From Gilliamella apicola (lineage in GTDB: Bacteria; Pseudomonadota; Gammaproteobacteria; Enterobacterales; Orbaceae), in NCBI RefSeq assembly GCF_000599985.1, contig NZ_CP007445.1:1-64000 (forward strand): a stretch of DNA of 64,000 nt. The letters are read 5' to 3'. A program made the position numbers and the translations under genes. A model generated the notes under the pieces. It was not told where the DNA came from, made no database searches, and was given only the letters and a program-made list of their open reading frames with translations. Below, piece by piece: positions 34,293 to 43,703 of the stretch (the stretch's first letter is position 1; each line of letters opens with the position of its first letter).

Positions 34293-34880
34293 TTGAAACT
34301 AAATTTAAAGCGGGATGAGATGCACTCATTAATAGCCTTTAATAAACCCTTTAATGTCATAACGCAGTTTTCACCTCATGAAAAATATCAGACATTAAAA
34401 GATTTTATAAAATTACCAAAATTTTATCCGGCTGGACGTTTAGATACCGATAGTGAAGGATTGTTATTGTTAACAAATGATGGTAAATTACAAACTAAAA
34501 TCAGCTCACCAAAATTTAAATTGCCAAAAACCTACTGGGTACAAGTAGAAGGTTCAATTAGCCAACAAGCTATAGATAAACTAAGAAAAGGTATTCAATT
34601 AAAGGAATTTTATACAGCTCCAGCTATAGTCGATTTTCTAAATGAGCCATCGCTACTATGGAATAGAGTTCCTCCAATTCGCGAACGTAAAAAAATACCC
34701 ACATCTTGGATAAGTATTACCATCACCGAGGGTAAGAATCGCCAAGTTAGGAGAATGTGTGCGGCAGTGGGTTTTCCTTGTTTAAGACTAATTAGAGTTC
34801 AAGTCGGCAAATATAATTTATTTACTCATCAATTACCATTAGGTGAGTGGTGTCATATTAAAACTTCAGATCTTTATTGA
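34293..34880 (+). CDS. rluE: 23S rRNA pseudouridine synthase, RluE type
   Basis: About 195 residues. The catalytic motif AGRLDTDSEGLLLLTNDG with the Asp nucleophile, the PPIRERKKIPTSWI block and GKNRQVRRMCAAVGFPCLRLIR are those of the RsuA/RluB/E/F group, and RluE (U2457 of 23S) is the nearest by sequence. There is no S4 domain, as in RluE. The start is uncertain: TTG 34293 has AAGGA 5 nt upstream; ATG 34320 (MHSLIAFNKP) follows GGGATG; ATG 34287 overlaps the ribosome site. Confidence 0.85.
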   Translation: MKLNLKRDEMHSLIAFNKPFNVITQFSPHEKYQTLKDFIKLPKFYPAGRLDTDSEGLLLLTNDGKLQTKISSPKFKLPKTYWVQVEGSISQQAIDKLRKGIQLKEFYTAPAIVDFLNEPSLLWNRVPPIRERKKIPTSWISITITEGKNRQVRRMCAAVGFPCLRLIRVQVGKYNLFTHQLPLGEWCHIKTSDLY

Positions 34881-35050
34881 TAATTAATTTTAATTATTAT
34901 TTATATTTAAAGTATCATTCATTTTATAATTTAATAAAATGATCAAATAGATCAATAATTTTATACCTTTTGTTTGAATACATTGGGCTTTATTCTAAAA
35001 TAATATAAAATGAAAATGATCACAATTAATTGTAATGGGATAAACAATTT

Positions 35051-35989
35051 ATGGTTGAACAAAAAAAAGAAGGATTTTTTTCTCGTTTAAAAAAAGGACT
35101 TTTTAAAACAAAACAGAATATAGGATCAGGATTTCTTAACTTATTTAGAGGAAAAAAGATCGATGATGCACTATTTGAAGAATTAGAAGAACAATTGCTC
35201 ATCGCAGATGTTGGTTTTGATACAACACAAAAGATTATTGGCGCATTAACTCAACAAGCTTCAAGAAAAGAGCTAAAAGATGCAGATGCATTACATGAAC
35301 TTTTAAAACAAGAAATGAAATCTATATTAGACGGAGTCGATAAACCACTTAATATAGATAATCATAAACCATTTGTTATTTTAATGGTTGGTGTTAATGG
35401 TGTTGGTAAAACAACAACTATTGGTAAATTAGCTCGTCAATTTCAGCAACAAGGCAAATCAGTTATGCTCGCTGCTGGTGATACTTTTCGTGCTGCAGCT
35501 GTTGAACAATTACAAGTATGGGGTGAACGTAATAATATTCCTGTTATTGCTCAACATACTAATGCCGATTCAGCATCAGTCATTTTTGATGCTATACAAG
35601 CAGCAAAAGCAAAAAAAATTGATGTATTAATTGCAGATACAGCTGGCCGTTTACAAAATAAATCTCATTTGATGGATGAGTTAAAAAAAATAGTGCGAGT
35701 AATTAAAAAGCAAGATGAAACGGCACCACATGAAATTATGTTAACAATTGATGCAGGTACAGGACAGAATGCTATTAGTCAAACTAAACTATTTAATGAG
35801 GCAGTTGGTGTTACAGGAATGGCATTAACTAAATTAGATGGAACAGCAAAAGGTGGTATTATTTTTAGTGTTGCTGATCAGTTTAATATACCTATTCGTT
35901 ATATTGGGGTTGGTGAAAAAATTGAAGATTTAAGACCATTTGTTGCCGATGATTTTATTAACGCTCTGTTCGATCAAACAGAAGAGTAA
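35051..35989 (+). CDS. ftsY: Signal recognition particle receptor FtsY, short form
   Basis: 312 residues: NG domain only, with GVNGVGKTTTIGKLA (G1), DTFRAAAVEQL, DTAGRLQNKSHLMDEL and TKLDGTAKGG. E. coli FtsY has an additional acidic A domain of about 190 residues that is absent here; the short lysine-rich N-terminus (EGFFSRLKKGLFKTKQNIG) would serve for membrane contact. It receives SRP-bound ribosomes. ftsE follows after 6 bp. Confidence 0.96.
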   Translation: MVEQKKEGFFSRLKKGLFKTKQNIGSGFLNLFRGKKIDDALFEELEEQLLIADVGFDTTQKIIGALTQQASRKELKDADALHELLKQEMKSILDGVDKPLNIDNHKPFVILMVGVNGVGKTTTIGKLARQFQQQGKSVMLAAGDTFRAAAVEQLQVWGERNNIPVIAQHTNADSASVIFDAIQAAKAKKIDVLIADTAGRLQNKSHLMDELKKIVRVIKKQDETAPHEIMLTIDAGTGQNAISQTKLFNEAVGVTGMALTKLDGTAKGGIIFSVADQFNIPIRYIGVGEKIEDLRPFVADDFINALFDQTEE

Positions 35990-35995
35990 AAAACA

Positions 35996-36655
35996 ATGAT
36001 CCAATTTCAACGTGTAAGTAAAGTTTATTCTGGTGGGAAACCAGCATTGCAAAATATAAACTTTACTTTATTACCCGGAGAAATGGCATTTTTAACGGGT
36101 CATTCGGGTGCAGGTAAAAGTACCCTAATGCGACTAATTTGTGGATTAGAAAAGGCAAATGATGGCAAAGTTTTGCTAAATGGTATTGATGTCTCAAGAT
36201 TAAAACGACAAGAAATGCCATTTTTACGCCGTACTATTGGCATGATTTTTCAAGATCATCAATTACTAATGGATCATACTGTTTATGATAACGTTGCTAT
36301 TCCATTAATTATTTTAGGTAAAGCACCTGAAGAGATTCGTCGACGAGTTTCTGCCTCATTGGATAAAGTTGGATTGTTAAATAAAATGAAATTTTATCCC
36401 ATACAGTTATCTGGTGGTGAGCAGCAACGTGTTGGGATTGCTCGAGCAATTGTAAATCATCCTAATGTCCTACTTGCTGATGAACCAACAGGAAATTTAG
36501 ATGATAAACTTTCGAAAGACATTTTAAAACTATTTGAGGAGTTTAATCAAACTGGGGTAACTGTCTTGATGGCGACTCACAATATGGCGCTTGTTCGCCA
36601 CAAACAACATCGTATATTACATTTAAATCAAGGGCATTTAGAGGTTAAAAATTAA
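35996..36655 (+). CDS. ftsE: Cell-division ABC ATPase FtsE
   Basis: 219 residues. Walker A GHSGAGKST, Q-loop FQDHQ, signature LSGGEQQR, Walker B VLLADEPTGNLD and the switch His of ATHN are all present. With FtsX it controls septal peptidoglycan hydrolase activators. Spacing to ftsX is 2 bp. Confidence 0.96.
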   Translation: MIQFQRVSKVYSGGKPALQNINFTLLPGEMAFLTGHSGAGKSTLMRLICGLEKANDGKVLLNGIDVSRLKRQEMPFLRRTIGMIFQDHQLLMDHTVYDNVAIPLIILGKAPEEIRRRVSASLDKVGLLNKMKFYPIQLSGGEQQRVGIARAIVNHPNVLLADEPTGNLDDKLSKDILKLFEEFNQTGVTVLMATHNMALVRHKQHRILHLNQGHLEVKN

Positions 36656-36657
36656 TA

Positions 36658-37626
36658 ATGAGCGCTAATATTAAACCAAATAAATCCAATGGAAAAGAGA
36701 GTAATATTTTTTTTTGTCATTGGAGACGGCAAATTGGTTATGCCTGGCGTAATACTTTTATTAATTTTACCCAACATATTTTTGCTTCATTATTGACAGT
36801 TTTTGTTATTGCGATTTCAATAACATTACCGACGATTAGCTATTTACTTTGGAAGAATGCTAATCATGCTTCTGATCAGTGGTACCCAACGCCAAATTTA
36901 ACTGTATACATAAATAAGGAATTAACTTCAACACAGACCACAGAATTGATTTCTAAACTTAAATCTTATCCTGAGGTCGAAAAAATTGAATATCTTTCGC
37001 GAGATCAAACAAAAGAAGAATTTAAAACATGGTCTGGATTTGGTAACGCGCTTGATCTTTTGGATGAAAATCCATTACCTGCTGTAGCAATTATTATTCC
37101 AAAAGAAGAAGCGAAACAAACAACTATATTGCATGCTTTTCAATCCAAATTACTAGAAATTAAAGGGGTTGATGATGTTCAACTTGATGATAGTTGGTTT
37201 ACTCGATTAACTGCATTGACCGATATGGTAAAATCCATCGTGTGGGTAATTTCGATATTCATGATTGGATCTGTTTCACTGGTTATAGGTAATAGTATTC
37301 GATTAAACATTTTTGCTCGTAGGCAAGTCATTGTGGTTATGCAATTAATTGGCGCAACTGAAGGTTTTATATTACGCCCATTTTTGTATAATGGTATGTT
37401 AATTGGATTTATTAGTGCTATTTTTGCGTTAATTTTGTCAGAAGTATTTATTTTTCAAATAGATTCAATTATATTACGCGTTTCTGCTATTTTTGGTACA
37501 AAATTTACAATTAAAGGTCTTTCATGGGATGAAAGTATATTAATTGTATTATTCTCTATAATTCTTGGTTGGCTTTCTGCAATGATATCGACTAAGAAAT
37601 ATTTAAAAACGATGCGCATTGCTTGA
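36658..37626 (+). CDS. ftsX: Cell-division permease-like protein FtsX
   Basis: 322 residues: cytoplasmic N-terminus, TM near 43-65, large periplasmic loop (with SKLKSYPEVEKIEYLSRDQ) and three C-terminal TM segments, as in FtsX. Third gene of the ftsY-ftsE-ftsX unit. Confidence 0.95.
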   Translation: MSANIKPNKSNGKESNIFFCHWRRQIGYAWRNTFINFTQHIFASLLTVFVIAISITLPTISYLLWKNANHASDQWYPTPNLTVYINKELTSTQTTELISKLKSYPEVEKIEYLSRDQTKEEFKTWSGFGNALDLLDENPLPAVAIIIPKEEAKQTTILHAFQSKLLEIKGVDDVQLDDSWFTRLTALTDMVKSIVWVISIFMIGSVSLVIGNSIRLNIFARRQVIVVMQLIGATEGFILRPFLYNGMLIGFISAIFALILSEVFIFQIDSIILRVSAIFGTKFTIKGLSWDESILIVLFSIILGWLSAMISTKKYLKTMRIA

Positions 37627-37666
37627 TTATTAAAGTATAGTTTTTTGTTATCAAATTAATAATAAA

Positions 37667-37682
37667 TGTGAACTAAATCACA
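37667..37682. promoter_or_regulatory. Perfect CRP-type site upstream of rpoH
   Basis: TGTGA-ACTAAA-TCACA matches the CRP core exactly and is 81 bp before rpoH. In E. coli one rpoH promoter is CRP-controlled, so this is plausible. Confidence 0.65.
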
Positions 37683-37762
37683 TTTTAGTGGTCTAATATT
37701 ACAGTTATATTGTTGCTATTATCAATAAGCGACAAAACTAGTTAAATTAAGGAGGGAGTTAA

Positions 37763-38623
37763 ATGAGTACTGATTTAAAAATGCAAGTAGGTGCTTTAAT
37801 CCCACAAGGAAATATTGAATCATATCTTCGAATGATTAATACTTATCCAATGTTAACTGCTGAGGAAGAAAAATCATTAGGCGAAAAGCTTTACTATCAT
37901 GATGATGTTGATGCTGCAAAACAATTAATTTTGTCACATTTACGTTTTGTTGCACATATTGCTCGCGGTTATTCTGGTTATGGTTTACCTCAAGCAGATT
38001 TAATTCAAGAAGGTAATATTGGTTTAATGAAAGCCGTACGTCGCTTTAACCCTGAAATGGGGGTTCGCTTAGTTTCATTTGCTGTGCATTGGATAAAAGC
38101 TGAAATACATGAATATGTTCTAAAAAATTGGCGTATTGTTAAAGTTGCAACTACAAAAGCACAAAGAAAGTTATTCTTCAATCTAAGAAAAAATAAACAA
38201 CGTTTAGGTTGGTTTAATAGTGCTGAAGTGGATATGGTTGCTGATGAACTTGGTGTAAGCCGTAAAGATGTTTTAGAGATGGAATCGCGCATGTCAGCGC
38301 AAGACATGTCATTTGACATTGATAATGATGATGATGATAATTCAATTGTTGCACCGGCACTATATTTAGAAGACAGTAATTCTGATTTTTCAAAATCAAT
38401 TGAAAATGACAATTGGGAGAATGATGCAACCGATAAGCTACATGATGCCTTATCTCAATTAGATGAACGTAGCCAAGATATTATTAAAGCGCGTTGGTTA
38501 GATGCAGATGATAGTAAATCAACATTGCAAGTATTGGCCGACAAATATAGCGTTTCAGCCGAACGTATACGCCAACTTGAAAAAAATGCAATGAAAAAAC
38601 TACGAGTTGCTATAGAAGCATAA
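37763..38623 (+). CDS. rpoH: Heat-shock sigma factor RpoH (sigma-32)
   Basis: 286 residues. Region 2 ([38 protein letters not shown]), the RpoH box [18 protein letters not shown] and region 4 ([17 protein letters not shown]) identify sigma-32. A strong AAGGAGGG precedes ATG 37763. The location after ftsYEX is the usual one. Between them is a perfect CRP-type site. Confidence 0.97.
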   Translation: MSTDLKMQVGALIPQGNIESYLRMINTYPMLTAEEEKSLGEKLYYHDDVDAAKQLILSHLRFVAHIARGYSGYGLPQADLIQEGNIGLMKAVRRFNPEMGVRLVSFAVHWIKAEIHEYVLKNWRIVKVATTKAQRKLFFNLRKNKQRLGWFNSAEVDMVADELGVSRKDVLEMESRMSAQDMSFDIDNDDDDNSIVAPALYLEDSNSDFSKSIENDNWENDATDKLHDALSQLDERSQDIIKARWLDADDSKSTLQVLADKYSVSAERIRQLEKNAMKKLRVAIEA

Positions 38624-38645
38624 TTTATTTTTATTAATAATAAAT

Positions 38646-38678
38646 AGCCCTACTTTGGTTAAAAGTGGGGCTTTTTTG
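38646..38678 (+). terminator. Terminator after rpoH
   Basis: An 11-bp stem AGCCCTACTTT (38646-38656) with AAAGTGGGGCT (one G-T pair) is followed by six T. Confidence 0.9.
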
Positions 38679-38829
38679 TAATCTAAATTTAATTTATCTA
38701 TTTAATAAAGAAGATAATAATAGTATTTATTATTTTATAATAATAAAAAATTATCATTTTATTTTATTGTTGTTTTGTGTTTTTGCGAGTAATAAGCCGT
38801 ATTTAATTTTTATACATAAGGAAATAAAA

Positions 38830-39415
38830 ATGAATACCAATATCTCTCAATCTCAGTCACGTCTAAATAAATACTGTAAATTAATGGCACTGTTAACTTT
38901 TGTCCCTATAATAACAATATTAATTGGAATGATATCTCCTTTATTATTTTATTTTTCTGATATACACAATATTGGTTTAGAATCGGGTGGATATTCCTTT
39001 TTTATTGTCCATAGTGCAGATAGCTCTGATATTGATCCAACTTAACTTTCTACATGGCAAGCCGTTTTAGTTACCTTAATTGATACCATTATTATTGCAA
39101 TTTTAGTTTATGCTTTCTTTCAGCTTAGATTATTTTTTTAATTTATAGTAAATCGGATTATTTTTTAGTAAGTTCGGCTAATTATTGTTATAAGTTTGGT
39201 ACAACATTAGTCATTTGGGAAGTGATACAATTAATTAAAGAGCCATTATCATCATTAATCTTATCTTTTAATAATGATCATTCGGAACGTTACATTTCTC
39301 TATCATTCACCAGTGAAGATTTAATGTTATTATTTCCGTCAATAAGTATTATGATATTTGGTCAAATATTGAAAAAACATGTCAAATAGCCGTAGAAAAT
39401 AAGCAGTTTATTTAG
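38830..39415 (+). pseudogene. Decayed DUF2975-type membrane protein gene
   Basis: From ATG 38830 (AAGG 9 nt upstream) the frame reads MNTNISQSQSRLNKYCKLM and a first TM segment, then stops at TAA after SSDIDPT. The same frame resumes LSTWQAVLVTLIDTIIIAILVYAFFQL before another stop. A shifted frame then continues with FGTTLVIWEVIQLIKEPLSSL and LLFPSISIMIFGQILKK, and one more shift gives IAVENKQFI. This pattern (four-helix protein ending in an ENKQFI-like tail) is that of DUF2975 proteins. At least one nonsense change and two frameshifts are needed, so the gene is dead. The HTH gene right after it is also broken. Confidence 0.75.
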
Positions 39416-39428
39416 CAAGGAGCCAAAA

Positions 39429-39671
39429 GTGCTAATTATAATAAATTTAGATGTAATGCTGGCTAAACGTAAAGTTAAATCCAAAGATTTAGCGGCTGCC
39501 ATTGGTATTACTGAGTAAAATTTATCTTTACCTAAACAAGGTAAAGTAAAAGGATTTAGGCTTGCAACACTAGAGGCAATCTGTAACTATTTAGATTGCC
39601 AACCTGGTGATATATTCGAATATATAAAAGAAGAAGTTTACGAATTAATCGCTAACCATGCTGCTTCTTGA
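39429..39671 (+). pseudogene. Broken Cro/C1-type (YozG-like) HTH regulator gene
   Basis: From GTG 39429 with AAGG 9 nt upstream the frame gives VMLAKRKVKSKDLAAAIGITE, then TAA at 39516, then NLSLPKQGKVKGFRLATLEA and ICNYLDCQPGDIFEY. Intact small regulators of this family (about 70 residues) have an uninterrupted ITEANLSxLKxGK here, so one codon has become a stop. These regulators usually sit beside a DUF2975 gene, as here. The frame runs into the end of the convergent racemase gene. Confidence 0.75.
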
Positions 39672-40330
39672 GCATGTAATAGGGCTGTATCAAAGAAAGG
39701 AATGGCGTAATCTTGTTGATTTATTAATAAACCGATCTCAGTACAGCCTAAAATCACCCCTTCAGCACCTTGCTTAACGAGTTTATCAATAATATTGAGG
39801 TAAGCTTGCTTAGATTCTGGTTTAATTTTCCCAAGGCAAAGTTCATCATAAATAATATTATTGATAATTGTTCTATCTTGTTCATTAGGGATTAAAACAT
39901 TTAAACCTTTTTCAATTAATTTTGATTTATAAAAGTTTTGCTCCATAGTGTATTTGGTACCAAGTAAAGCAACGGACTTTATTTTATCTTTAATTAAATG
40001 TTTGGCCGTAACCTCAGCGATATGAATTATCGGAATAGTAATAGCTTTTTGAATTTGATCAGCAACCTTATGCATAGTATTAGTACAGATAATAATAAAA
40101 TCAGCTCCAGCTAGTTCTAATCTTTTAGCCGCATCGATTAAAATAATCGCGCTTTTATCCCATTCATTATTTGCTTGGCAACTTTCTATTTCTTGAAAAT
40201 CAACACTGTATAAAAGTGTTTTTGCTGAATGTAAACCACCAAGTGATTTGCCAATAAATTGATTGATGACTTGATAATAAGTTAATGTGCTCTCCCAACT
40301 CATCCCACCAATTAATCCAATTATTTTCAT
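39638..40330 (-). CDS. Aspartate/glutamate racemase family protein (YgeA-like)
   Basis: 230 residues. The two catalytic cysteines are in CTNTMH (near 83) and GCTEIGLL (near 195), with the N-terminal IGLIGGMSWEST typical of the YgeA-type broad-specificity amino-acid racemases. It could be an aspartate racemase or act on other amino acids such as homoserine; the sequence does not say. The neighbour at its 3' end is the decayed regulator pair. Confidence 0.82.
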   Translation of the reverse strand: MKIIGLIGGMSWESTLTYYQVINQFIGKSLGGLHSAKTLLYSVDFQEIESCQANNEWDKSAIILIDAAKRLELAGADFIIICTNTMHKVADQIQKAITIPIIHIAEVTAKHLIKDKIKSVALLGTKYTMEQNFYKSKLIEKGLNVLIPNEQDRTIINNIIYDELCLGKIKPESKQAYLNIIDKLVKQGAEGVILGCTEIGLLINQQDYAIPFFDTALLHAQEAAWLAINS

Positions 40331-40489
40331 ATTACTAATACCTTATTTTTTATGATTGCTTGACGCTAAAGTTATTAGCGTACATTATAATGATTTTATT
40401 TAATTTAAATTGTTTAATATATTTTATAGTTTATTATTAAAATTATCTGGTGTGAATTATTTATTATATAGATTAGGAATGCAAAGCTA

Positions 40490-41305
40490 ATGAAGAAAAT
40501 CATTAATTATCTCTATATTATACTAATCGTTTTTTCAATCTTTTCTTTTCAGGCTTTTGCAGATACAAAAATCATTCATGTATTAGTTGCATTATGTGAT
40601 AACAAATATCAAAAAATAGTACCAGTTCCACAGGCAATTGGTAATGGTCAAGATCCCCAAAATAATCTTTATTGGGGGGCTGCTTATGGTTTTAAAGCCT
40701 ATTTTGCTAAGCAAAAAGAATGGCAAATAATCAATATTAACAAGCCTTCATCAGGAAAAATATTAGAAGAGATAATTTATAAACATCGAAATAAAGATGT
40801 ATATCTCATTGCTCAAGCATACGATGGTAAATATATTGATGATACTGTTGATGACTTTTTAGATTTTGCGGCTGGTAAAAAAACACAGCAAATTAGTCTT
40901 AATGATAAAATAGTAATGGCAGGAGGAAATTCCAATCTGGTTGTATATATTGGCCATGATTCTTTAATGGAATCATCATGGCGTAATTATTTACCTGATA
41001 GTTGGCGTTGGGATACATTATCAAAAACAGAAAAAGAAAAACAAAAATTACGTTATGCTGCGGTATTTGCTTGTAAAAGCCAGAAATATTTTACTCCACC
41101 ATTATCTCGTTTAGGTATTACACCTTTAATTTTAACCTTACATCGAATGGCACCAGAAGCTTATAGTGTACATGCAATGATTACCAGTTGGTTAAATGGT
41201 GAATCGAAAGATGAAATAAGGTATAAAGTAGCAAGTGCTTACAGCAAATATCAAAAGTTAAGCAAACCAGCCTTACATATATTTACCACAGAATATAGCC
41301 AATAA
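40490..41305 (+). CDS. Exported protein of unknown function with caspase-like His/Cys pattern
   Basis: 271 residues with a signal peptide (cleavage near AFA-DT). The mature part starts IIHVLVALCDNKYQKIVPVP. The strand-ending motifs VVYIGHDSLM (His156) and YAAVFACKSQKYF (Cys195) have the hydrophobic strand + His-and hydrophobic strand + Ala-Cys arrangement of clan CD (caspase-fold) cysteine peptidases. The block RMAPEAYSVHAM follows. I do not recognise a named family; peptidase activity is only suggested by pattern. cobB follows 48 bp later on the same strand but no functional tie is evident. Confidence 0.7.
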   Translation: MKKIINYLYIILIVFSIFSFQAFADTKIIHVLVALCDNKYQKIVPVPQAIGNGQDPQNNLYWGAAYGFKAYFAKQKEWQIININKPSSGKILEEIIYKHRNKDVYLIAQAYDGKYIDDTVDDFLDFAAGKKTQQISLNDKIVMAGGNSNLVVYIGHDSLMESSWRNYLPDSWRWDTLSKTEKEKQKLRYAAVFACKSQKYFTPPLSRLGITPLILTLHRMAPEAYSVHAMITSWLNGESKDEIRYKVASAYSKYQKLSKPALHIFTTEYSQ

Positions 41306-41353
41306 TATTTTTTCAGTAATTTATTTAACTTATTAATAAAAAGGCAAATAGAC

Positions 41354-42040
41354 ATGTTGAAAACACCAAAAATAGTCATCTTAACCGGTGCTGGTATTTC
41401 TGCTGAATCAGGATTATCGACATTTCGTGCCCAAAATGGTTTATGGGAAGGTTATGATGTTAATGATGTCGCGACCTATGAAGGATATATGCGTAATCCA
41501 GTTGCTGTTCATGATTTTTATAATATGTTGCGTAGAAAACTACAAAATCCTGAAGTAAAACCTAACACGGCTCATTTTGCTTTAGCGCAATTAGAACTAA
41601 AGTTAGGTTCTGATAATGTATTAATCGTTACCCAAAATGTGGATAACTTGCATGAACAAGCTGGTTCTAAAAATATTATCCATATGCATGGTGAATTATT
41701 AAAAGTGCGCAATGAAAAAACAGGACAGATAATTGATAGCTATTACGATGTAAATTATTATGAAAATAAATTAATTCGTCCACATATTGTTTGGTTTGGT
41801 GAGATTCCACTACAAATGGAAGAAATTTATAACGCAATTTCGCAAGCTGATTATTTTATATCGATTGGTACATCAGGTAATGTTTATCCAGCTGCAGGAT
41901 TTGTTCAAATAGCTAATCAAGTGGGTGCCAAAACTATTGAACTTAATTTAGAACCAAGTTTAGGTAAAAATTTATTTCAAACCAAAATTTATGGTCCAGC
42001 AAGTAAAGTTGTACCGGAATTTATTGAAAAATTTATATAA
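41354..42040 (+). CDS. cobB: NAD-dependent protein deacylase, sirtuin CobB type, without zinc cysteines
   Basis: 228 residues. [14 protein letters not shown] (NAD binding), [21 protein letters not shown] with the catalytic His and [12 protein letters not shown] are all intact. YNMLRRKL has the Tyr/Arg pair linked to acyl specificity in CobB. The small domain between VRNEKTGQ and RPHIVWFG is short and has no cysteine, whereas sirtuins normally have up to four zinc-binding Cys (E. coli CobB keeps a reduced set). Its small domain must fold without that zinc. Confidence 0.9.
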   Translation: MLKTPKIVILTGAGISAESGLSTFRAQNGLWEGYDVNDVATYEGYMRNPVAVHDFYNMLRRKLQNPEVKPNTAHFALAQLELKLGSDNVLIVTQNVDNLHEQAGSKNIIHMHGELLKVRNEKTGQIIDSYYDVNYYENKLIRPHIVWFGEIPLQMEEIYNAISQADYFISIGTSGNVYPAAGFVQIANQVGAKTIELNLEPSLGKNLFQTKIYGPASKVVPEFIEKFI

Positions 42041-42049
42041 ACTATTAAA

Positions 42050-42742
42050 TTAGTTTAGCTGTCTTAAATAATTTTTACCACCAAGGTTATTCATTTGATT
42101 ACGAATCCATTGTGCTTTTTTTTGTATGTGAATATTAGGGTTAGCAGGATTCCATTTTCTCGGATTAGGTAATGTAGCGGCAAGTAGGCTTGCTTGATAA
42201 GGTGTTAATTTTTTAGCGCTTACTTTAAAATAGTATTGCGAAGCCGCTTCTATACCAAAAATTCCCTCTCCCCACTCAACACTGTTTAGATAAATTTCAA
42301 GTGTTCGTTGTTTAGACCAAAGTAATTCAATTTCAAGAGTAAACAAGGATTCAAAACCTTTACGTATCCAACTACGCGACGGCCATAAAAAAATATTTTT
42401 TGCTACTTGTTGACTAATAGTACTGGCGCCACGAATTTTTTTATTATTTCGATTATGTTTTAGAGCATGATTAATTGCTTTAAAATCAAATCCCCAATGA
42501 TTAGCAAACTTTTGATCTTCAGCAGCGATAACCGCTATTTTTATATGATCTGATATTTGATTCCAATCTTTCCATGTACGTTGTTGAGTAATATTCAAGT
42601 GAGTGAGCTTTCTTTCTACCATTAACATTGAACCAAATGGAGTAATCCACCTTAATAAAAGAACAATTAAAAAAGATAACAGTATAAACCCGATTATCAT
42701 TTTTTTTGTAATGTTCAAAACTCTTTTTAATAAAGGCTTCAT
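42050..42742 (-). CDS. mtgA: Monofunctional peptidoglycan glycosyltransferase
   Basis: 230 residues with one N-terminal TM segment and a GT51 domain: AVIAAEDQKFANHWGFD with the catalytic Glu, IRGASTISQQVAKNIFLWPSRSW, KRTLEIYLNSVEWGEGIFGIEAA and ATLPNPRKWNP. It polymerises lipid II glycan. The convergent cobB stop is 9 bp away. Confidence 0.95.
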   Translation of the reverse strand: MKPLLKRVLNITKKMIIGFILLSFLIVLLLRWITPFGSMLMVERKLTHLNITQQRTWKDWNQISDHIKIAVIAAEDQKFANHWGFDFKAINHALKHNRNNKKIRGASTISQQVAKNIFLWPSRSWIRKGFESLFTLEIELLWSKQRTLEIYLNSVEWGEGIFGIEAASQYYFKVSAKKLTPYQASLLAATLPNPRKWNPANPNIHIQKKAQWIRNQMNNLGGKNYLRQLN

Positions 42743-43075
42743 TTTGACTCAGGTAAAATAAAAAATTAGTAAATAAGATACGATATATTCTTATTTAAAT
42801 AAATAAATTTTTCTAAACTCGGCTATTTAATGAAAATAGCAAAATGAATAAAAATATAGTGCTGAGATAATTATGGTATAGAGTTTTATGGAGTGGAATA
42901 TTTAAATTTTTAGGATTTTATTTTGTTAATTTTGGATCTTAAAAAGATGGTTAACTTTTTTTAACTTATTAAAATTTTTCAATTATCAAAAATATCTATT
43001 AAAACTTATAATTTATTGCATTGTTAAAAAAATCTACTAAAATAGTATAAAACCAACTAAGGATGGTGAACTATT
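42743..43075. other. Gene-free AT-rich stretch upstream of mtgA
   Basis: I see no gene, RNA or repeat of note; the mtgA promoter must lie at its left end. Confidence 0.5.
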
Positions 43076-43273
43076 TTGGATGAGTTATATGTAATTTTTC
43101 TCAGTATATGCTTGGTTTTTTTGTCTTCATTCCGTAGAGGCGGATTTGGAGACAAACGTCCTAAAAAAGTTCCAGGCATTGTTATTATTCTTTATATCGT
43201 TGTATGTTTCCTCTTTATTGATGAAATGCTTGATATACTTCCTCGAACAGGATGTACCCAAATTATAAATTAG
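43076..43273 (+). CDS. Possible small two-helix membrane protein
   Basis: A 65-residue frame with TTG start; the nearest ribosome-like AAGGATGG is about 12 nt upstream, which is far. Two hydrophobic segments (LYVIFLSICLVFLSSF and GIVIILYIVVCFLFI) are separated by a basic, glycine-rich loop (RRGGFGDKRPKK). No family recognised. The well-ordered TM-loop-TM design argues for a real product; the weak start argues against. Confidence 0.4.
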   Translation: MDELYVIFLSICLVFLSSFRRGGFGDKRPKKVPGIVIILYIVVCFLFIDEMLDILPRTGCTQIIN

Positions 43274-43285
43274 AATCATAATTTT

Positions 43286-43305
43286 GTTCATACAATAGTA
43301 TGAAC
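43286..43305. other. Short perfect hairpin
   Basis: GTTCATAC-AATA-GTATGAAC, just after the small membrane-protein frame. It has no U tract and immediately precedes the first unit of the degenerate repeat. May be a weak terminator. Confidence 0.4.
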
Positions 43306-43490
43306 TTTCGATTAACTTTCTAACTGATAGCATCGCTTTAGAGGCTAACAATTTCAGAAATTTAAAATTATTTTAATTAAAATTTTTTAATGTATCAATC
43401 TAATAAAGTATTTATCCTGCCGTAAACTAATGTGAATTTTTGATTGAGTTTCTAAGTGATAACAATAACCTCAAGGCTAACATTATCTAA
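43298..43490. repeat. Degenerate direct repeat of about 55 bp
   Basis: 43298-43356 and 43429-43487 can be aligned almost without gaps. Shared blocks are GATT, TTTCTAA-TGATA and AGGCTAACA. Spacing is about 131 bp. Neither unit encodes a visible protein. Confidence 0.5.
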
Positions 43491-43703
43491 TAATCTATAA
43501 CTACTTTAGCTTAAATAACAATTTAAATTAAAATATTGTTTGGGATTTGTTAGTAAAATTAATGAATAGTTGTTTTATAGCATCAAAAAATAATTAACAA
43601 ATAAAGTTAATAAGTTAAAATCAATTGCTTTACTAGAAGTAATTGTTTAAAATTTATTATAAAGAAAATGTAAATAATAAATAAATGAATTGTAAACAAT
43701 AAA

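Noticed and set aside
38665..38829. N-terminal extension of the DUF2975 frame back to 38665
   Set aside because: It overlaps the rpoH terminator; ATG 38830 has a ribosome site and matches the family start.
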